From assembly GCF_027625995.1 (NCBI RefSeq), contig NZ_CP115396.1:62001-126000 (forward strand): DNA of 64,000 nucleotides. Direction: 5' to 3'. Shown in pieces: positions 51,862 through 59,191 of this stretch (position 1 is the stretch's first letter; the number at the start of each line of letters is the position of its first letter). Made by a program: the position numbers and the translations under genes. Below the pieces are notes generated by a model that worked only from the letters and a program-made list of their open reading frames with translations, searched no databases and had not been told where the DNA came from. This stretch comes from Hymenobacter yonginensis. Its GTDB lineage: Bacteria; Bacteroidota; Bacteroidia; Cytophagales; Hymenobacteraceae.

Positions 51862-52753
51862 TTTTTGTGAATTCTGCGTATTCCCAAGCTGATTCTGCAA
51901 ACTTTACTCCATCCTGAGCTGTCCACTTAGAATGTCCTCTGAATAGATATAGAAGTTCACTTACTTCTCCCCATTCAGAATACTTGCTTTCGTCAGTAAG
52001 GTTGGCGTGTAAAAACTGAAGTGATGCCCGAACTGCGTCGTAGTAGGTCGAATGATTTATAAGAGTTTCATTTGGTACATTCCATGCCAAACACTCAATG
52101 AAAAATGATGGCAACCTTTTATAACCAGAAACACCATCCATTTCTATATTTAGTGTTTTAAGTATTCTGGCGATCCTCTTGTATTGATGGCCTGTTGCTA
52201 CATTCTTTGTTGTGCCATTTTCTATGTGATGCAGTGGAAAGTTGATTATTTTATCTCCCAATGTTGATCGAAATTCAACACCTGAATAGTAGCCGCCATT
52301 TTCTCTATACCGTCTGTGTTCATAGCATATTACGACGTCGGCATGAATGCGATAGGAATTTTCTATAACTACGACTGCCTTCTTTCCCACTTCAACGTTT
52401 TTCTCGCCAAACTTCGCTACCAATGCATTAATCACTTCTTGCTTGTAATCTGCATATTTGGGGCCTACTGCATCAGTTAGGCCGAATGTTTCATTGGATG
52501 AATTTGGAGGTAAGTGCGTAAAAAATACATCCATCAATCTTACACAAATGTCTATGTCACTTTCTGTTCTAACATTAGTATTATTTCTATAAGAACCTTG
52601 TAAGAATATTTCTATGTTTCTTTTTGCTAATTCCGTGTCGGCTTTTAATGCCTCCTTTACCATCCTTTCTGCATTGGCGCACCTTTTTTCCTCTGTTTCT
52701 GAAAGTGGTTGCCGCCATTGGTTAAGGCGGTTCTCCCATTCTGACTTGTTCAT
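51854..52753 (-). CDS. CD-NTase (cGAS/DncV-like nucleotidyltransferase) of a CBASS system
   Basis: 299 residues from ATG 52753 (MNKSEWENRLNQW); the longer frame upstream lies in repeat DNA. Nucleotidyltransferase core: FLQGSYRNNTNVRTESDID with G53, S54 and metal-binding D66 and D68, and the third aspartate D139 in YRIHADVVICYEH. A C-terminal helical domain follows (RIARILKTLNIEMD, LPSFFIECLAWNVP). On phage infection such enzymes make a cyclic di- or trinucleotide that turns on the adjacent effector. No Cap2/Cap3 or HORMA/TRIP13 genes are adjacent, so this is a minimal (type I) operon. The clade and product cannot be told by eye. Confidence 0.9.
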   Translation of the reverse strand: MNKSEWENRLNQWRQPLSETEEKRCANAERMVKEALKADTELAKRNIEIFLQGSYRNNTNVRTESDIDICVRLMDVFFTHLPPNSSNETFGLTDAVGPKYADYKQEVINALVAKFGEKNVEVGKKAVVVIENSYRIHADVVICYEHRRYRENGGYYSGVEFRSTLGDKIINFPLHHIENGTTKNVATGHQYKRIARILKTLNIEMDGVSGYKRLPSFFIECLAWNVPNETLINHSTYYDAVRASLQFLHANLTDESKYSEWGEVSELLYLFRGHSKWTAQDGVKFAESAWEYAEFTKND

Positions 52754-52807
52754 CGTGTTATATAGAAAAATGAGTTTACGGATTTGGCAACTTGGGACAC
52801 AACAAAG

Positions 52808-52853
52808 CGCAAGAGGCACTTCGTTGCGCTCCGTTGCACTCAGAATGACAGGG
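52808..52853. repeat. Single degenerate repeat arm next to the CBASS operon
   Basis: CACTTCGTTGCGCTCCGTTG...CACTCAGAATGACAG resembles the right arm of family A/B elements, but no left arm is found in the 55 bases before the CD-NTase start. It may be the remnant of an element cut by insertion of the AT-rich block. Confidence 0.5.
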
Positions 52854-52857
52854 ATAG

Positions 52858-53520
52858 TTACCCCAGCTTCTCCAGCGTCTGGTCGTTGTCGCCTGTGCGC
52901 TTGCCGGGGCGGTCAATGATGAGGCGGGCGGCCTGGATGCGCTGGTAGAACTCGGGGGCGGAGCGGGCATACTTGCGCAGGCTGCGGTCGAGGCGGTCTT
53001 CGAGCAGGGTGGCCAATTGGGAGAACTTGTCTTTGATGGCGAGGCGGGCGGCTTTGGCTTCGCTGATTTGCTGGCGCGGGTCGTTTTTGCTGGTGCTGAA
53101 GGCGGCGAGGGTGTCGCGCAGCTCGGCGAGGCGCTCGGGGCTGACGCCGTAGTCGAGCAGGTGCTGGGCGGCGTCGGTGAGGGCGTTGGCGCGCAGGTTG
53201 AGGAGGGTGCCGTAGCTGTGGTTGGCCGAGGCCTGGAGGCCGGGGTCTTGCTGGGCGGTGGCGTAGGCGTACAGGTCGCCGGCTATTTCGCTGGCGCTGG
53301 TGGCCAGCTGCTCGCGGCGGTCGGTTTTGGCGGCGGTTTTGCCTTTGCTGGCGCGCTGGGTTTGCTGGCGCAGGGGGCCGAGGTCGTCGGTGAGCTGCTG
53401 GAGCTCGGCGAGGGTGTTTTGGAGGGCTTTGTCCTGCTGATAGGGGGTGGGGTCTTGCCGGAGGGCGAGCAGGGTGTTTTGGGCGGCGGTGAGCCGGTTG
53501 TCTTGTTTGGCGGTAAGCAT
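52858..53520 (-). CDS. Helical protein of unknown function
   Basis: 220 residues from ATG 53520 (MLTAKQDNRLTAAQNTLLAL); the frame upstream is low-complexity repeat DNA. Almost wholly alpha-helical and rich in Q, A, L, K, with several possible coiled-coil stretches (LQNTLAELQQLTDDLGPLRQ, LATLLEDRLDRSLRKYARS). No signal peptide or membrane helix. Family not recognised. It runs in the same direction as the CBASS operon but its composition matches the G+C-rich host DNA, so it is probably not part of it. Confidence 0.75.
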   Translation of the reverse strand: MLTAKQDNRLTAAQNTLLALRQDPTPYQQDKALQNTLAELQQLTDDLGPLRQQTQRASKGKTAAKTDRREQLATSASEIAGDLYAYATAQQDPGLQASANHSYGTLLNLRANALTDAAQHLLDYGVSPERLAELRDTLAAFSTSKNDPRQQISEAKAARLAIKDKFSQLATLLEDRLDRSLRKYARSAPEFYQRIQAARLIIDRPGKRTGDNDQTLEKLG

Positions 53521-53575
53521 TAGTAGTAGGGTATGAGGGTATGGGGGTAAGAGGGTATGATGGGGTAGAATAGGT
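53521..53575. repeat. Short GGGTATG-type tandem units
   Basis: AGGGTATG-AGGGTATG-GGGGTAAG-AGGGTATG-ATGGGGTAG, units of about 7-8 bases, directly upstream of the helical protein gene. Similar in style to the heptamer hairpins elsewhere but without the opposing arm. Confidence 0.65.
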
Positions 53576-53654
53576 GTGGGCGCGGGGATACTCAGCGTAA
53601 AGCTCAAGAATAGAAATATTCGGGAAGATTATAGGTATGCGGTGGGTAGAAAAG

Positions 53655-53885
53655 TGTGACCGGGCTTTGGACGACTAGGGCTATGCTTTGGACGGTTGGG
53701 GCCGGGCTTGGAAGAAGTGTGCCCACGCGTTGGACGAGTGCGGCCAGACTTTGGATGATGGGGGCTACGCTTTGGACGATTCGGGCCAGGCTTTGAGAAC
53801 CTGTGACCGGGTTTTGGACAAGGAGGGCTGCGCTTTGGCGGAGTAAGGCCGGGCTGAGAGTGAGTGCGGCTATTGTTTGGTAGGG
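53655..53885. repeat. Tandem array of eleven degenerate 21-bp units
   Basis: Eleven consecutive 21-base units with consensus near TGnGGCCGGGCTTTGGACGAn, e.g. TGTGACCGGGCTTTGGACGA, then TAGGGCTATGCTTTGGACGG. All units are exactly 21 bases; the core CTTTGGAcgA is best kept. The minus-strand frame through the array is open and would read as 7-residue K/P/S/R units (SKPGPNR, PKRSPHH, PKSGRTR), part of a frame 53629-54099. Whether it is translated is open. Confidence 0.88.
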
Positions 53886-53935
53886 GCGCTGCTTTCGGGG
53901 GGAGGGTGCCGAGGCGTTTTGCGCTCAGTGTAGCC

Positions 53936-53980
53936 AACAGAAACGCCCCGAAACCAGCGTGGCTCCGGGGCGTTTCTGCT
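53936..53980. terminator. Intrinsic terminator
   Basis: CAGAAACGCCCCG (53938-53950) pairs with CGGGGCGTTTCTG (53965-53977), 14-base loop. It follows the stop of the minus-strand membrane protein gene at 53999. Confidence 0.8.
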
Positions 53981-53998
53981 ACGTTCAACCAGGCTTTT

Positions 53999-54559
53999 CT
54001 ACGCCACCGGCCGGCCTTGCTCTTCACTGGCCCCCGCCGCCCGCCGAAACAGCAGCCCCGCCGCAACCCATAGGCCGGCAAAGACCGTGTTGAGTACAAT
54101 CACCCACAGCACGCCCATCGTCAACTCCGGCTGCTTGATGAGCAGCGCCACGAACGGCACGGCGAACTGTGTAAGCGCGGCTCCGAACATGGCCTTGGCC
54201 ATTCCTTGCGGCTGGAGTTTCGCTGCCACCGCTCCAATGAAGCCCACGGCCAGCACCACGCCGTAGAGCAGGTTCACGGGGTTGTCCTCGCTGCCGATGA
54301 AGCCCACGGCCAGGTTGCCCCACACCAGCAGCAGGGAAGCTGTTGCCGCTATTGCGGCAGCCAACTTATAGGCCATCGGGCGGCGCTGGCTGGCTACCAG
54401 CACGTACGTGAGGCCCGTACCAAACAACAGAGCACCGGCCACCACAAAATCCGAGAGAGTCCAGACGACTTCGCGGGTGAACTGCATGGCTACCAGCGGA
54501 ATGGCGAGCAGGAGCATTGTGGTAAGTGTAATCCAGGTGAGGCTTTTGCGAAGGATCAT
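53999..54559 (-). CDS. Six-helix membrane protein of unknown function
   Basis: 186 residues from ATG 54559 (MILRKSLTWITLTTMLLLAI). About six hydrophobic helices: WITLTTMLLLAIPLVAM, FVVAGALLFGTGLTYVLV, AAAIAATASLLLVWGNLAVG, LLYGVVLAVGFIGAVAA, FGAALTQFAVPFVALLI and VLWVIVLNTVFAGLWVAAGL. No transporter signature was recognised. The frame continues upstream to 54730 without family support. A stand-alone gene ended by a terminator. Confidence 0.8.
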   Translation of the reverse strand: MILRKSLTWITLTTMLLLAIPLVAMQFTREVVWTLSDFVVAGALLFGTGLTYVLVASQRRPMAYKLAAAIAATASLLLVWGNLAVGFIGSEDNPVNLLYGVVLAVGFIGAVAAKLQPQGMAKAMFGAALTQFAVPFVALLIKQPELTMGVLWVIVLNTVFAGLWVAAGLLFRRAAGASEEQGRPVA

Positions 54560-54752
54560 GGTCAGGAGAGGTTTAGGTAGTACGGTTGTCAGGCGGCATT
54601 TGGGAACCATGGAATGACAAAGCTCTGCGAAGTATGCAAAAGAACTTTGTATTTCAAAGTGTAAGAACCAATAGTTGGCAGGATAGGGGTAAATAGCGTT
54701 GCAGAAGCGAATTATGAATCGGTTGGCCAACCACGGCCTTACCCTCGGCGGG

Positions 54753-55154
54753 CTACTCCGCCAACTCCCCGTTCTCGTGCAGCCAGTCGAAAATCAACTG
54801 GTCCACGGCCGACACCTGGGGGCGGTGGCGGTAGGTGAGCCAGACGATTTCCTCGATTTCGGTGGCGGGCTGTAGCTGGCCGGTATAGGTGGCGGCGTAG
54901 AGCGTCATCTGCACCAGTACCTCGGGCGCGTGGCCGTGGGCGGGGGCCGTGAACACGCCGCGCGGTTGCAGACTGGTCGCATCCAGCGTTACGGTCAGCT
55001 CCTCCCGGATTTCACGCAGCAGCGTATCGGCGTCGGTTTCGCCTGGCTCGCGCTTGCCGCCGGGCAGGTAGTACCGGTTTTTGCCCCGGCTGCGGGTGCT
55101 GAGGATGCGGCCATCGTGCAGGTGCAGCCAGGCAATCTTGTCGATGAGGGGCAT
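54753..55154 (-). CDS. Nudix hydrolase
   Basis: 133 residues. A complete Nudix box is seen: GGKREPGETDADTLLREIRE-EL (G-x5-E-x7-REUxEE-x-x-U), with YYLPGG before it. It hydrolyses a nucleoside diphosphate linked to another moiety; the substrate is not predictable. Start ATG at 55154. It lies 36 bases downstream of the PfkB kinase stop and runs in the same direction, so both may share a transcript. Confidence 0.92.
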   Translation of the reverse strand: MPLIDKIAWLHLHDGRILSTRSRGKNRYYLPGGKREPGETDADTLLREIREELTVTLDATSLQPRGVFTAPAHGHAPEVLVQMTLYAATYTGQLQPATEIEEIVWLTYRHRPQVSAVDQLIFDWLHENGELAE

Positions 55155-55190
55155 GGGGCCTAAGGTAGGGCAGAACGAGGCGTGCAGCGG

Positions 55191-56138
55191 CTAGACGCGC
55201 TGCGGCAGGCGCTGCAGCAGGCCCTGGTAGAGGCGGTCCACGTCGGGCTTGCGGAACAGCTCGGTGCCGGGGTTCATGGTGGCGGCCGAGCCGCAGGCCA
55301 CGCCCAGGCGGGCCGTTTCGGGCAGGCTCAGGCCGGTGCTGAGGCCGTATACCAGGCCCGCCACCATACTGTCGCCGGCGCCCACGGTGCTGCGCTTTTT
55401 CACGGCGGGAGCCGGCACGTGGTCCACGGCATCCTTGGTAACCACGCAGGCGCCCTGCGGCCCCAGCGACACCACCACGATATCGGCCTGGCCCTCGCGC
55501 ACCAGCTGCTGGGCGGCGGCGGCTACGGCTTCGTCGTCGAGCTCTTCCACGCCGGTCATCTTGCTCAGCTCGCCCACGTTGGGCTTGATCAGGTACACGC
55601 CTTCCTGCAAAATGCGCTGCAAAGCCGGGCCGGAGGTATCGGCAATGATGCGGGTGCCGGCCTGCTTGGCCCAGCGGGCTATTTCGGCCAGAAACTCCGG
55701 CTCCACACCGGGCGGCAAGCTGCCGCTAATGACCAGGAACTCGGGGACCTCGGGCAAGTTCCGCAGGGCCGCCAGCACCTGCTGCTGCTCGGTGGCGGTC
55801 AGCTCGGTGCCGGGCATGCCGAAGCGATACTGCTGGCCACTGGAAGCATCTACCACGATGAAATTTTCGCGGGTGCGGCTGGCTGTTTCCACGGCCAGCT
55901 GCTGCACCTGCTCCTGCGCTAGCAGCTCCTGCAGCAGCTGGCCGGTGGGCCCGCCGGCCGGAAACACCGCCACCGAGTCGGCCCCCAGCCGGCGCAGCGC
56001 CCGGCTCACGTTGATGCCGCCGCCACCGGGCTCGAACTTGGGCGCGGCGCAGCGCAGCTTCTGGTCGGGGATGATGTGGTCGGCGGTGGTGCTCTTATCA
56101 ACGGTCGGGTTCAGGGTCAGCGTGACGATGTGGGCCAT
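55191..56138 (-). CDS. PfkB-family sugar-phosphate kinase (1-/6-phosphofructokinase type)
   Basis: 315 residues from ATG 56138 (MAHIVTLTLNPTVDKST). The start TLTLNPTVD and PGGGGINVSRALRRLG are typical of the fructose-1-phosphate kinase / Pfk-2 / tagatose-6-phosphate kinase group. The catalytic base and anion hole are in STVGAGDSMVAGLVYG, and LIKPNVGEL is also conserved. It phosphorylates a sugar phosphate with ATP in the cytoplasm; Pfk-2-like activity is most likely. No PTS fructose genes are adjacent. TAGCTTTA upstream on the minus strand may be a -7 box. Confidence 0.88.
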   Translation of the reverse strand: MAHIVTLTLNPTVDKSTTADHIIPDQKLRCAAPKFEPGGGGINVSRALRRLGADSVAVFPAGGPTGQLLQELLAQEQVQQLAVETASRTRENFIVVDASSGQQYRFGMPGTELTATEQQQVLAALRNLPEVPEFLVISGSLPPGVEPEFLAEIARWAKQAGTRIIADTSGPALQRILQEGVYLIKPNVGELSKMTGVEELDDEAVAAAAQQLVREGQADIVVVSLGPQGACVVTKDAVDHVPAPAVKKRSTVGAGDSMVAGLVYGLSTGLSLPETARLGVACGSAATMNPGTELFRKPDVDRLYQGLLQRLPQRV

Positions 56139-56226
56139 GGGAGTAAGGTAGCTGCGGCTTGGGCAGAGATGCCGTAAAGGAAAAGTAAAGCTAAAGATGC
56201 GGGAAGCAGACCAGAGCAACGAGGCG

Positions 56227-56820
56227 CTAGCGCCCAGAGTCAGGCCCGCCGGCAGCCGCCAGCGGCTTCGGGGCCAGCTGCCGCAGGAGCACCAGCAGCA
56301 TGTGGTAGATTTCCTGCAGCTGGGCGGGATTGGTGAGGGCCTGCTCTTTGGTGAAGGTCAGGAGCGTGCCGGCCTGCGGCGCGGCCGGGTCGGCGGTAAG
56401 GTCGAGGCGCAGCTCTTGGTACTGCAGCAGCGTCTGGCGCACTACGGGGTCGGAAAGGAGCAGGGCGCGGAGCTGGTCGGGGTGGTTGGTGCTGACGATG
56501 TAGGCCGCGTTCAACTCCGGGTCGCCCAACTCTACGTCCTGCAAGCCCAGCAGCTTGCCCAGCTCGTGCACCCAGTCCTGCTCGTGCAGCGCGAAGTGCA
56601 GCGCCGTCTGGCCCGGCACCACGGCCCGAAACGTGGTGGTTTCGTAGCCGCTCTCAAAGCCGCCACCTAGGTCGATATTCAGCTCCAGCTGCACCTGGTA
56701 GCCGTTCTGGTGCAGCGTGGCCGTGTATTCCAGCAGGTCGGGGGTGCGGGCCATGTCGGCGGCTACTTGCTGCCACAGGGCGGTTTCGGTGTCAGCGGAG
56801 AAGGTAGGGGCAGTGTCCAT
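56227..56820 (-). CDS. Hypothetical soluble protein
   Basis: 197 residues, ATG 56820 (MDTAPTFSADTETALWQQV). Mixed alpha/beta with no signal peptide or helix; it contains EYTATLHQNGYQVQLELNID, GYETTTFRAVVPGQTALHFA and a leucine-rich C-terminal helix (LQEIYHMLLVLLRQLAPK). The family is not recognised. It lies upstream of the PfkB gene in the same direction with an 88-base gap. Confidence 0.7.
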   Translation of the reverse strand: MDTAPTFSADTETALWQQVAADMARTPDLLEYTATLHQNGYQVQLELNIDLGGGFESGYETTTFRAVVPGQTALHFALHEQDWVHELGKLLGLQDVELGDPELNAAYIVSTNHPDQLRALLLSDPVVRQTLLQYQELRLDLTADPAAPQAGTLLTFTKEQALTNPAQLQEIYHMLLVLLRQLAPKPLAAAGGPDSGR

Positions 56821-56955
56821 GGCAGCAGGCAGAGAAGGGGTGTGGTAGTTGTACCGGCCAGAGCGTCGTCAGGTTGTTGAGGGGCTGGGCTGGTCAGAAG
56901 CGCAGGTACCTAACCGGTTGGGGTTGAATGTGTGGTGAATTTTCGGTAACTTCTA

Positions 56956-56981
56956 ACCACCAGCGCATTAGCGCTGGTTTG
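56956..56981. other. Small palindrome AACCACCAGCGC-ATTA-GCGCTGGTTT
   Basis: Near-perfect inverted repeat with a 4-base loop, 6 bases before the small ORF at 56987. It could be an operator or a small hairpin in the leader. Confidence 0.4.
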
Positions 56982-56986
56982 CTGCC

Positions 56987-57118
56987 ATGCTGACGAGAGA
57001 GAGAAGCCTGCTTACCCGGCTTACCCATCTGCCCTGGTGGGCCTACATTTTTCCCATAGTGGGCTTTTACCTGCTGGGCTGGGTGCTGCATTTAGTAGGT
57101 GTCATTCCTGGCCAATAG
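56987..57118 (+). CDS. Very small single-helix membrane protein (43 aa)
   Basis: ATG at 56987, stop TAG at 57116-57118. The product is basic at the start (MLTRERSLLTRLTHLPWW) with one hydrophobic helix (AYIFPIVGFYLLGWVLHLVG, about 19-38) and a short tail IPGQ. The layout fits a genuine small membrane protein, but there is no homology evidence. It is on the same strand as the Gre-like factor downstream. Confidence 0.5.
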   Translation: MLTRERSLLTRLTHLPWWAYIFPIVGFYLLGWVLHLVGVIPGQ

Positions 57119-57247
57119 GCTGAGGCGGCCCGCCCACGGGTGCCATCGGCTACATCTGCAACCGGATGTGGGTGGGGCGCTGTGTGCCCGAACGTGCCCA
57201 ACGGCATAGCGGCCCAACCTGCGGCGCAGGCCTGCGTTAGGAAGGGT

Positions 57248-57787
57248 ATGAGCCGTGCATTCACCAAAGAAGACGATTCGCTGGAGGCGCCCATCGTGCC
57301 GCCCCGTGCCCCCCTGCCGCCCGGCATGGCCAACTACGTCACGCCCCGCGGGCTGGCTTTGCTGCGGGCCGAGCTGACCACGCTGGACGCGGCCCGCACC
57401 CGCGCCGAAGCCAACCGCGAAAACGACGCCGACCGTACCCGCCTGCTGTCCCTCTACAACGCCCAGCTCACGGCCCTCAACGCCCGGCTCGGCAGTGCCC
57501 GGCTGATAGACCCGCGGGCCCAGCCGCCCCAGGAAGTGCGGTTTGGCGCCACCGTAACGCTGCGCACCCGCAGCGGCGGCCGGCCCGGCACCGAGCGGCG
57601 CTTCACCATTGTCGGCGTAGACGAAGCCGACGTGGCCGAAGGCCGGCTGGCCTTTGTAGCGCCCATTGCCCGGGCGGTGCAGGGCGCGCAGCTGGGCCAG
57701 CTCGTAACGCTGCAGTTGGGCGGCCAGCAGGAAGAAGTGGAAGTAATCGGCATTTCCTACGACGACCTGGCGCTGCCGGCCGCCTAG
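57248..57787 (+). CDS. GreA/GreB-family transcription elongation factor
   Basis: 179 residues from ATG 57248 (MSRAFTKEDD, the usual GreB-like start). An N-terminal helical hairpin, about 40-100 (GLALLRAELTTLDAARTRAE, LLSLYNAQLTALNARLGSAR), is followed by a C-terminal FKBP-like domain (VRFGATVTLRTRSGGRPGTE, RRFTIVGVDEADVAEGRLAF). Gre factors enter the RNA polymerase secondary channel and stimulate transcript cleavage. The tip acidic pair is not obvious, so it may be a non-cleaving relative. Confidence 0.85.
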   Translation: MSRAFTKEDDSLEAPIVPPRAPLPPGMANYVTPRGLALLRAELTTLDAARTRAEANRENDADRTRLLSLYNAQLTALNARLGSARLIDPRAQPPQEVRFGATVTLRTRSGGRPGTERRFTIVGVDEADVAEGRLAFVAPIARAVQGAQLGQLVTLQLGGQQEEVEVIGISYDDLALPAA

Positions 57788-57892
57788 CCGCAACGCGGGC
57801 CGCCGGCCATAGCTCAGCTGCTTCCGGATAAGCCCGTCGGGGCTTTCCGGCTGGCTTCATTTCTTTTACACGTCGTTTTAAGCCTCTTTCCT

Positions 57893-59050
57893 ATGCGCCT
57901 TCGATTTCTACTCTGCTGCGGCCTGCTGCTGGCCGCGTCCGGCCTGCGGGCCCAGTCCACCATCACGGGCACCATCCGTTTCGGGGGCGCCGTGCGCGAC
58001 TACCGCCTCTACGTGCCGCGGGCCTATACCGGAAACCAGGCGGTGCCGCTGCTGCTCAACCTGCACGGCTACGGCTCCAACAACCTAGAGCAGGAGCAGT
58101 ACGGCGACTTCCGGGCCATTGCCGACACGGCCAATTTCCTGGTAGTGCACCCCAACGGTACCCTCGACGGTACCGGCAGCCGCTACTGGAACACGTTTAC
58201 GCCCCCCGGCAGCGGCGGCCCCAACGACGTAGCGTTTCTAGCCGCCCTAATTGACACGCTCAGCGCCCGTTACCGCATTGACGCCAACCGCGTGTACAGC
58301 ACCGGCATGAGCAACGGCGGCTTCATGAGCTACGAGCTGGCCTGCCAGCTGAGCGGCCGCATTGCCGCCATTGCGTCGGTTACGGGCAGCATGGTGGCCA
58401 GCCGGCAGGCGGTGTGCATGCCGGGGCGGGCGGTGCCCATCCTCGAAATCCACGGCACCGCCGACGGCACCGTGCCCTACAACGGCAACATTCTGTTCTT
58501 GCCCATCCCGACGCTGCTGGCCAGCTGGGTGCAGCGCAACGGCTGCAACCCCACGCCCATCATCACCCAGGTTCCCGACATCAACACCGCCGACGGCAGC
58601 ACCGTGGAGCGGCAGCTATACACGGGCGGCCGCAACGGCAGCGTGGTGGAACACTACCGCGTCATCGGGGGCGGCCACACCTGGCCGGGCGCGCCGGTGA
58701 ACATCGGCGTCACCAACCGCGACATCAACGCCAGCCGGGAAATCTGGCGGTTCCTGCGGCCCTACCGCCTGACCGGGCTGGTGGCTTCCACCAAACCCGA
58801 AACCTCCGGCCGGTTGTTGCAGCTGGCTCCCAACCCGGCGCAGGAGCTGGTTACGCTGCGCGCCGAAGCCGGCCAGCCGCTAACCCGGCTGCGCGTAACG
58901 GATGCGCTGGGCCGCGTGGTGCCGGCCACCTCGCGCCGCACTTCCGACGGCAGCCTGCAGCTGTCTACATCTGGCTGGGCGCCCGGCATCTACTGGGTGC
59001 AGGCCGAAGTAGCCGGGCAGCCGGTGGTGCGCAAGCTGGTGAAGGAGTAG
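57893..59050 (+). CDS. Secreted PHB-depolymerase-type esterase with T9SS sorting tail
   Basis: 385 residues. Signal peptide MRLRFLLCCGLLLAASGLRAQ, alpha/beta-hydrolase domain about 25-290 with LLLNLHGYGSN (oxyanion loop), nucleophile serine in VYSTGMSNGGFMSYEL, the aspartate region EIHGTADGTVPYNG and the histidine in GGGHTWPGAP. The last 80 residues are a type A T9SS domain (LQLAPNPAQELVTLR, GIYWVQAEV.GQPVVRKLVKE). It is exported by the type IX system and probably splits ester bonds such as feruloyl or polyester links. Confidence 0.93.
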   Translation: MRLRFLLCCGLLLAASGLRAQSTITGTIRFGGAVRDYRLYVPRAYTGNQAVPLLLNLHGYGSNNLEQEQYGDFRAIADTANFLVVHPNGTLDGTGSRYWNTFTPPGSGGPNDVAFLAALIDTLSARYRIDANRVYSTGMSNGGFMSYELACQLSGRIAAIASVTGSMVASRQAVCMPGRAVPILEIHGTADGTVPYNGNILFLPIPTLLASWVQRNGCNPTPIITQVPDINTADGSTVERQLYTGGRNGSVVEHYRVIGGGHTWPGAPVNIGVTNRDINASREIWRFLRPYRLTGLVASTKPETSGRLLQLAPNPAQELVTLRAEAGQPLTRLRVTDALGRVVPATSRRTSDGSLQLSTSGWAPGIYWVQAEVAGQPVVRKLVKE

Positions 59051-59088
59051 GCGGCCTTGCTTCTTTGGCGGCGCAGGGATTTTACTCA

Positions 59089-59179
59089 GAACGTCATGCT
59101 GAGTTTACCGAAGCCTCTCTACTGCAACGATAATTCAACGAAGCGGTAGAGAGGCTTCGGCAAACTCAGCATGACGTTC
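59089..59179. repeat. Interspersed inverted repeat, family A
   Basis: GAACGTCATGCTGAGTTTAC...GAAGCCTCTCTAC and its complement ending AACTCAGCATGACGTTC. The usual GCATCTC core is changed to GCCTCTC on both arms, which keeps pairing. Confidence 0.92.
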
Positions 59180-59191
59180 AACTAGCGCTTC

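Noticed and set aside
53655-53885. CRISPR array
   Set aside because: The 21-base units follow each other directly without spacers, and no cas genes are near.
53629-54099. 156-codon minus-strand frame across the 21-bp array as a normal gene
   Set aside because: Its first part is antisense or out of frame to the end of the membrane protein gene and crosses a terminator. Only the repeat part is of interest and is reported as a repeat.
57833-57850. Small CCGG..AGCCC/GGGCT..CCGG hairpin after the Gre-like gene as a terminator
   Set aside because: Short, bulged stem without a T run; not strong enough to list.
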